Assembly: GCA_030599435.1 (NCBI GenBank)
Contig: JAUVNZ010000053.1
Span: 1 to 8,497, forward strand
Origin: Gammaproteobacteria bacterium
Lineage (GTDB): Bacteria > Pseudomonadota > Gammaproteobacteria > SZUA-152
Length of the DNA: 8,497 nt
Direction of reading: 5' to 3'
The position numbers and the translations under genes are program-made. Of this stretch, positions 5,579 to 8,497 are shown one piece after another. Under the pieces are notes generated by a model, which was not told the DNA's origin, searched no databases, and saw only the letters and a list, made by a program, of their open reading frames with translations. How positions within the stretch are numbered: the stretch's first letter is position 1; every line of letters starts with the position of its first letter.

Positions 5579-5638
5579 TTTAAATAGTCACTTTTTAAAT
5601 ATTCTCTTTTTACATAGTCGCTCTTTACGTAGCCACTA
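5579..5638. repeat. Four tandem 15-bp units upstream of the lipoprotein gene
   Basis: Four adjacent 15-bp units start at 5579, 5594, 5609 and 5624: TTTAAATAGTCACTT, TTTAAATATTCTCTT, TTTACATAGTCGCTC, TTTACGTAGCCACTA. All begin TTTA and share the T-A/T-G/T-Y-C-x-C-T frame. Two looser copies of TAGCCACTA/TGCCACTAA (5550-5558, 5569-5577) precede them. The array ends 14 bp before the lipoprotein ATG and so lies in its promoter or 5' leader. The units contain TAG, so the array is not coding in the main frame. Confidence 0.75.
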
Positions 5639-5652
5639 CAGGAAAAATTACC

Positions 5653-6087
5653 ATGCTGGTCCTTGCTAATCACTGCCCTAAACACAGTCAAAAAATAGTC
5701 ACAGGCATAGTCTTTTGTTTGCTACTTATTACACTGGGCGCCTGTGCCACAACCTATGACAAAATGGATAAATTGAACATGACACTCAGAGCTTATGAAA
5801 AGGCTCTACGTTGGGCAAAATTTGATACGGCTTACTCTTTTCATAAGTGGGATGCTAACGAACAACCCAGTCTCCCCAAACACCTGAAAGATATACGCCT
5901 TACCAATTATAGCGTTAGCAATCAAAGCTTTGATGAAGACTCAATGACAGCCAAACAAACAGTGACAATGCGCTTTTACAATCAAAATAATTTACGAGAA
6001 CGCTCTCTGGAAACTAAACAACGTTGGAAATATTTTCCTGATAAAAAACGTTGGTACCTGATGAGCGAACCACCCACTTTCCAATGA
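5653..6087 (+). CDS. Small putative lipoprotein (144 aa)
   Basis: The N-terminus is a lipoprotein signal: positively charged and His-rich residues 7-14, a hydrophobic stretch I-V-F-C-L-L-L-I (19-26), and lipobox L28-G-A-C31. The mature part of ~113 residues begins A-T-T-Y-D-K-M-D and contains helical segments with many aromatic residues (A-Y-E-K-A-L-R-W-A-K-F), then beta strands (T-V-T-M-R-F-Y, R-W-K-Y, R-W-Y-L). This looks like a small alpha+beta cone fold of NTF2-like type, but I do not recognise a named family. AGGA (5640-5643) lies 9 bp upstream of the ATG and supports the start; the n-region is longer than usual. A tandem repeat lies just before the ribosome site. The broken ankyrin gene follows after 59 bp and may have been co-transcribed. 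Function unknown. Confidence 0.8.
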   Translation: MLVLANHCPKHSQKIVTGIVFCLLLITLGACATTYDKMDKLNMTLRAYEKALRWAKFDTAYSFHKWDANEQPSLPKHLKDIRLTNYSVSNQSFDEDSMTAKQTVTMRFYNQNNLRERSLETKQRWKYFPDKKRWYLMSEPPTFQ

Positions 6088-6146
6088 TTTTCCAGATATT
6101 TTATTCTTAAGTTATGCCTGTGTTCACCCTGTCTTCACATAGCCAA

Positions 6147-6599
6147 ATGCTACTAAAACATACAATTAAACGAACCTGTTTAACATTGTCAGGAATAATA
6201 CTCTTAACTCCAGCACTCTGGGCTGGCCCTTTGCACGATGCATCTGAAACAAATAATACAACACTAATATAAACACTCATTGAAGAAGGTAAGGACATTA
6301 GTGAGGTTGATGCTCATGGCGTCTGGCCACTGCTTGCGGCTGCCAGTAGTGGCAGCGTGGAATCCGTCGAACTTTTACTTGAGCTGGGAGCTGCCCCGGA
6401 TCAGGCTGATCAATATGCTTTTACCGCCCTACATGAAGCTGCCAGCGTGGGGTATCGCGATATAGTAGATATTCTGATTGGTGCAAAAGCTGATATGAAT
6501 GCTCGGGATGTAAATGGTTTCACCCCTTTAGGATACGCCATGCGCTTGGGAAATGCGGATACCGTTGAACTTTTAACGAGTATGGGTGCCCGGCAATAA
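6147..6599 (+). pseudogene. Exported ankyrin-repeat protein, interrupted by in-frame TAA
   Basis: Reading from ATG 6147 gives a signal peptide (M-L-L-K-H-T-I-K-R, hydrophobic core, ...P-A-L-W-A at 22-26) and the start of ankyrin repeat 1 (L-H-D-A at 29-32), then TAA at 6270-6272 as codon 42. The same frame continues without a gap: T-L-I-E-E-G-K-D completes repeat 1, and further repeats follow (V-W-P-L-L-A-A-A, T-A-L-H-E-A-A, T-P-L-G-Y-A-M), ending in G-A-R-Q and TAA at 6599. Read through, the protein would have 150 residues and about four repeats, a usual size for small periplasmic ankyrin proteins. The stop sits in helix 2 of repeat 1 at a position usually Lys, Gln or Arg, so one base change explains it. 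Restart is possible only at poor sites such as GTG 6357. An in-frame ATG at 6114 is an alternative start. Confidence 0.8.
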
Positions 6600-6634
6600 C
6601 CAGCCTCATAAAATCTACTAAAGCTCAACTCGTA

Positions 6635-7498
6635 TCAATGTGGTGCTTTTTCGCTAGACGATCCAAATATTCTCGATACCGCAAATCCTACTGCAAAATA
6701 ATTATTTATCTCCACCAATGGACTGTCTTAAAACACATCGCCATTTAGTTTGTCATACCGCGCAAATGCACCCATAAACCAGTGCCTGGAATTCATCACC
6801 AGCGTTAATGTAGCACGTGAACCACTGTAACCCCCATCTGGCTGATATTGCGGCCTTTGTGCCGTAACAAATTCCACAGGCACTTTGTAAAAATATTCAT
6901 GGTACTTACGTGTGGCGTAAAGAGGCCCCAACGCCAGGCTTATCCGCCAATGAGAACGTGTTGCACCTTTCCGGTAAGACAAATCAACGTAGGGGGAAAA
7001 AACCCAGCCTTGCTGGGCAAGCAGTGGGTCACCTACTGAGATAGCTGCTCGCACGGGCAATCTTAACCACACACTAGCCTCACCCTTATGCCGGTCACCA
7101 TTACGTGTTAATGAAATGTCCAGGGTTGGGCCAAATTCACCCACTGGATCCAGATCTGGCATGCCGGCACGGGCGCTATCACTATCTTCCGGAACAGGAA
7201 GGTTACCGGCAATGCTCAAATCCAGATGAATACGATCACTTTCAAAAAGACGGCCTCGCATACCTTCCTCATCCATACGCACAGCCTCGCCCCGGTAGGC
7301 AATAAAAGGGACAGGTAACAGATAATTTTTATGGCCCTTAGCACCACGATAGGCCGGCACATTAAGCATCCCAGCACCCAGCCCCCATTCCCATTTGGGT
7401 AAGTGGTATGCCTCCACGGGCGCAGAAAGCAGTAAAAACATCGCCCAGACGAGCACAGTACACAGCCCACTACGGCTAGAAAAACTATTATGATCCAT
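6635..7498 (-). pseudogene. MipA/OmpV-family outer-membrane protein, interrupted near its C-terminus by TAA
   Basis: MipA/OmpV proteins are outer-membrane beta-barrels; E. coli MipA is linked to the murein hydrolase MltA. The start at 7498 is preferred: GAGG (7506-7503) lies 4 bp upstream and gives a compact signal peptide ending P-V-E-A (27-30). An upstream ATG at 7528 would add 10 residues. The mature part shows W-E-W-G-L-G-A-G, P-A-Y-R-G, D-x-x-P-V-G-E-F-G-P-T-L and a late F-A-R-Y-D-K-L-N-G. The frame stops at TAA 6730-6728 after G-D-V-F. Directly after it, in frame, D-S-P-L-V-E-I-N-N-Y-F-A-V-G-F-A-V-S-R-I-F continues the family's C-terminal strand, ending at TGA 6637-6635. The family normally reads through here, often with Glu before D-S-P-L, so GAA to TAA is likely. 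The 256-residue product lacks the last strand and terminal aromatic signal, so it is probably non-functional. Confidence 0.82.
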
Positions 7499-7674
7499 TA
7501 AACCTCGACAAAAATCTTCACCCTTCATCCTGTTCTAACTTAAACCATGCTCCATAATAACGGTGATTTTTATTCACAGCCATTCCTTATGCGTAGCACT
7601 CGACTCATGAGCAGGAATCGGGGAAAATGGCTGACGTATTCACCAACCACTGAAAATTAACAGAATAAATAACC

Positions 7675-8497
7675 ATGACGACCCGTTACCAAACCGATGA
7701 CCTTCGCATAGGCGAAATTAAAGAGGTTATCGCACCCGCTGAGGTGCTCAAATCACACCCCATTACTGATGCAGCATCAGAAACGGTTGCCAAAACACGC
7801 CAGTCCGTACATGACATACTGACCGGCAAGGATGACCGCTTATTGGTAATTATTGGTCCCTGCTCTATCCACGACCCAAAAGCTGCGCTGGAATACGCCA
7901 ATAAATTAAAAGTCCTACGCGATGAGCTCGCCGATGATTTACTCATCGTCATGCGAGTCTATTTTGAAAAACCACGTACCACTGTGGGCTGGAAAGGATT
8001 AATTAATGACCCACACCTTAATGGCAGTTTTGAAATTAATGAAGGATTAAATCTGGCTCGTCAATTATTGTTAGATATCAATAATATGGGTATACCAGCG
8101 GGCACAGAATATCTTGATTTAATTACACCACAATATGTGTCCGACCTTATCAGCTGGGGTGCTATTGGTGCTCGCACTACTGAGAGTCAGGCTCATCGTG
8201 AGCTAGCCTCTGGTTTATCCTGCCCGGTGGGATTTAAAAATGGCACTAATGGCAACTTGAAAATTGCTATCGATGCAGTGCATGCAGCCAGTCAACCACA
8301 CTATTTCTTATCTCTCACAAAAGCAGGGCGGTCGGCTATTTTCTCCACCCGTGGTAATGAGGACTGCCATATTATTTTACGCGGTGGCCAAACACCTAAC
8401 TACGATGCTGCCAGTGTGAAAATTGCATCTCAAGAAATGGAAGCTGCTGGCCTGCCTGCAAGACTAATGATTGACTTCAGCCACGCTAATAGTGATA
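7675..8497 (+). CDS. aroG: 3-deoxy-7-phosphoheptulonate (DAHP) synthase, AroG type, 3' end outside window
   Basis: This enzyme condenses phosphoenolpyruvate with erythrose 4-phosphate, the first step of the shikimate pathway to aromatic amino acids, in the cytoplasm. The frame is open from ATG 7675 to the window end: 274 of about 350 residues. Motifs include G-P-C63-S-I-H-D-P (metal ligand Cys), E-K-P-R-T-T-V-G-W-K-G-L-I-N-D-P, G-A-I-G-A-R-T-T-E-S-Q, G-F-K-N-G-T and D-F-S-H270-A-N-S (metal ligand His). The last two metal ligands (E. coli Glu302 and Asp326) lie beyond the edge. The N-terminal D8-D9-L-R-I and the P-H-Y-F-L-S segment match the phenylalanine-sensitive E. coli AroG better than AroF, so Phe feedback is likely but inferred. 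There is no strong Shine-Dalgarno. The gene is divergent from the broken mipA gene, and I found no clear promoter or TyrR box in the gap. Confidence 0.95.
   Translation, partial: MTTRYQTDDLRIGEIKEVIAPAEVLKSHPITDAASETVAKTRQSVHDILTGKDDRLLVIIGPCSIHDPKAALEYANKLKVLRDELADDLLIVMRVYFEKPRTTVGWKGLINDPHLNGSFEINEGLNLARQLLLDINNMGIPAGTEYLDLITPQYVSDLISWGAIGARTTESQAHRELASGLSCPVGFKNGTNGNLKIAIDAVHAASQPHYFLSLTKAGRSAIFSTRGNEDCHIILRGGQTPNYDAASVKIASQEMEAAGLPARLMIDFSHANSD

Larger units (their letters stand above)
4979..5652. other. 674-bp region without a recognisable gene
   Basis: I find no convincing protein gene on either strand. The region holds a possible HDOD promoter, inverted repeats (5280-5331, 5338-5351, 5500-5522), a tRNA-3'-end-like motif, a strong terminator and a tandem repeat, each listed separately. 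Its left part (about 5031-5279) is AT-rich and shows only a weak 5-bp hairpin (5049-5053 with 5076-5080) that would precede five T on the minus strand. The 66-residue open frame at 5352-5552 runs straight through the terminator and looks like chance. A small RNA ending at the 5435-5461 terminator is possible, but no clear promoter was found for it. Confidence 0.6.

Noticed and set aside
6107..6465. Frames on the minus strand (6107-6298) and in another plus frame (6280-6465) over the ankyrin locus
   Set aside because: Neither shows a domain; the third frame, broken only by one TAA, carries the signal peptide and ankyrin repeats.
6410..6628. 72-residue minus-strand frame across the ankyrin repeats
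   Set aside because: Antisense shadow of the repeats, no ribosome site.
6270..6730. Reassignment of TAA to an amino acid
   Set aside because: TAA is used as the natural end of the lpxR-like, DUF2384, rhodanese, PilZ and HDOD genes here, and no known bacterial code or Sec/Pyl system reads TAA.
7562..7578. CRP-like site upstream of aroG (GTGA-N7-TCAC)
   Set aside because: The half-sites are one base too far apart for the CRP consensus on the strand where TGTGA appears, and the outer bases do not match.
7686..7952. 88-residue minus-strand frame
   Set aside because: Antisense to the strongly conserved aroG coding sequence.

Overview
This looks like chromosomal DNA of a free-living, probably marine, gammaproteobacterium. 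The clues are by-eye GC in the mid-40s, a LpxR-type lipid A deacylase, a MipA/OmpV outer-membrane protein, PilZ and HDOD signalling proteins, and an AroG that closely matches the enterobacterial enzyme as I remember it. Cellvibrionales/Spongiibacteraceae-like bacteria would fit, but that is an inference. There is no phage, integrase, insertion-sequence or CRISPR gene.

Layout. 1-399: 3' part of a putative envelope protein gene. 426-665 (minus): small hypothetical protein. 687-1715: LpxR-family lipid A 3'-O-deacylase. 1820-2239: solitary MbcA/ParS-type (DUF2384) antitoxin-like protein with its own candidate promoter. 2418-3236: exported protein with two rhodanese domains, ending at a strong terminator (3272-3306). 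3307-3547: non-coding, highly structured repeat-like element. 3655-4053: PilZ protein. 4124-4978 (minus): HDOD protein, convergent with pilZ. 4979-5652: gene-free, with several inverted repeats, a tRNA-3'-end-like motif, a strong bidirectional terminator and a four-unit 15-bp tandem repeat. 5653-6087: lipoprotein. 6147-6599: ankyrin-repeat gene cut by one in-frame TAA. 6635-7498 (minus): MipA/OmpV gene cut near its 3' end by another in-frame TAA. 7675-8497: aroG, running off the window.

The genes do not form one pathway. Most are single units with their own spacing. A loose envelope theme joins LpxR (lipid A remodelling), the exported rhodanese, the lipoprotein and MipA. PilZ and HDOD are both typical of c-di-GMP, motility and surface-behaviour circuits. 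I found no convincing new multi-gene system. The most informative observations are the two genes interrupted by single TAA codons about 460 bp apart, each with clear homologous coding sequence after the stop; the 3307-3547 element, in which one 9-nt segment can pair with two different partners; and the ordered repeats in 5280-5640.
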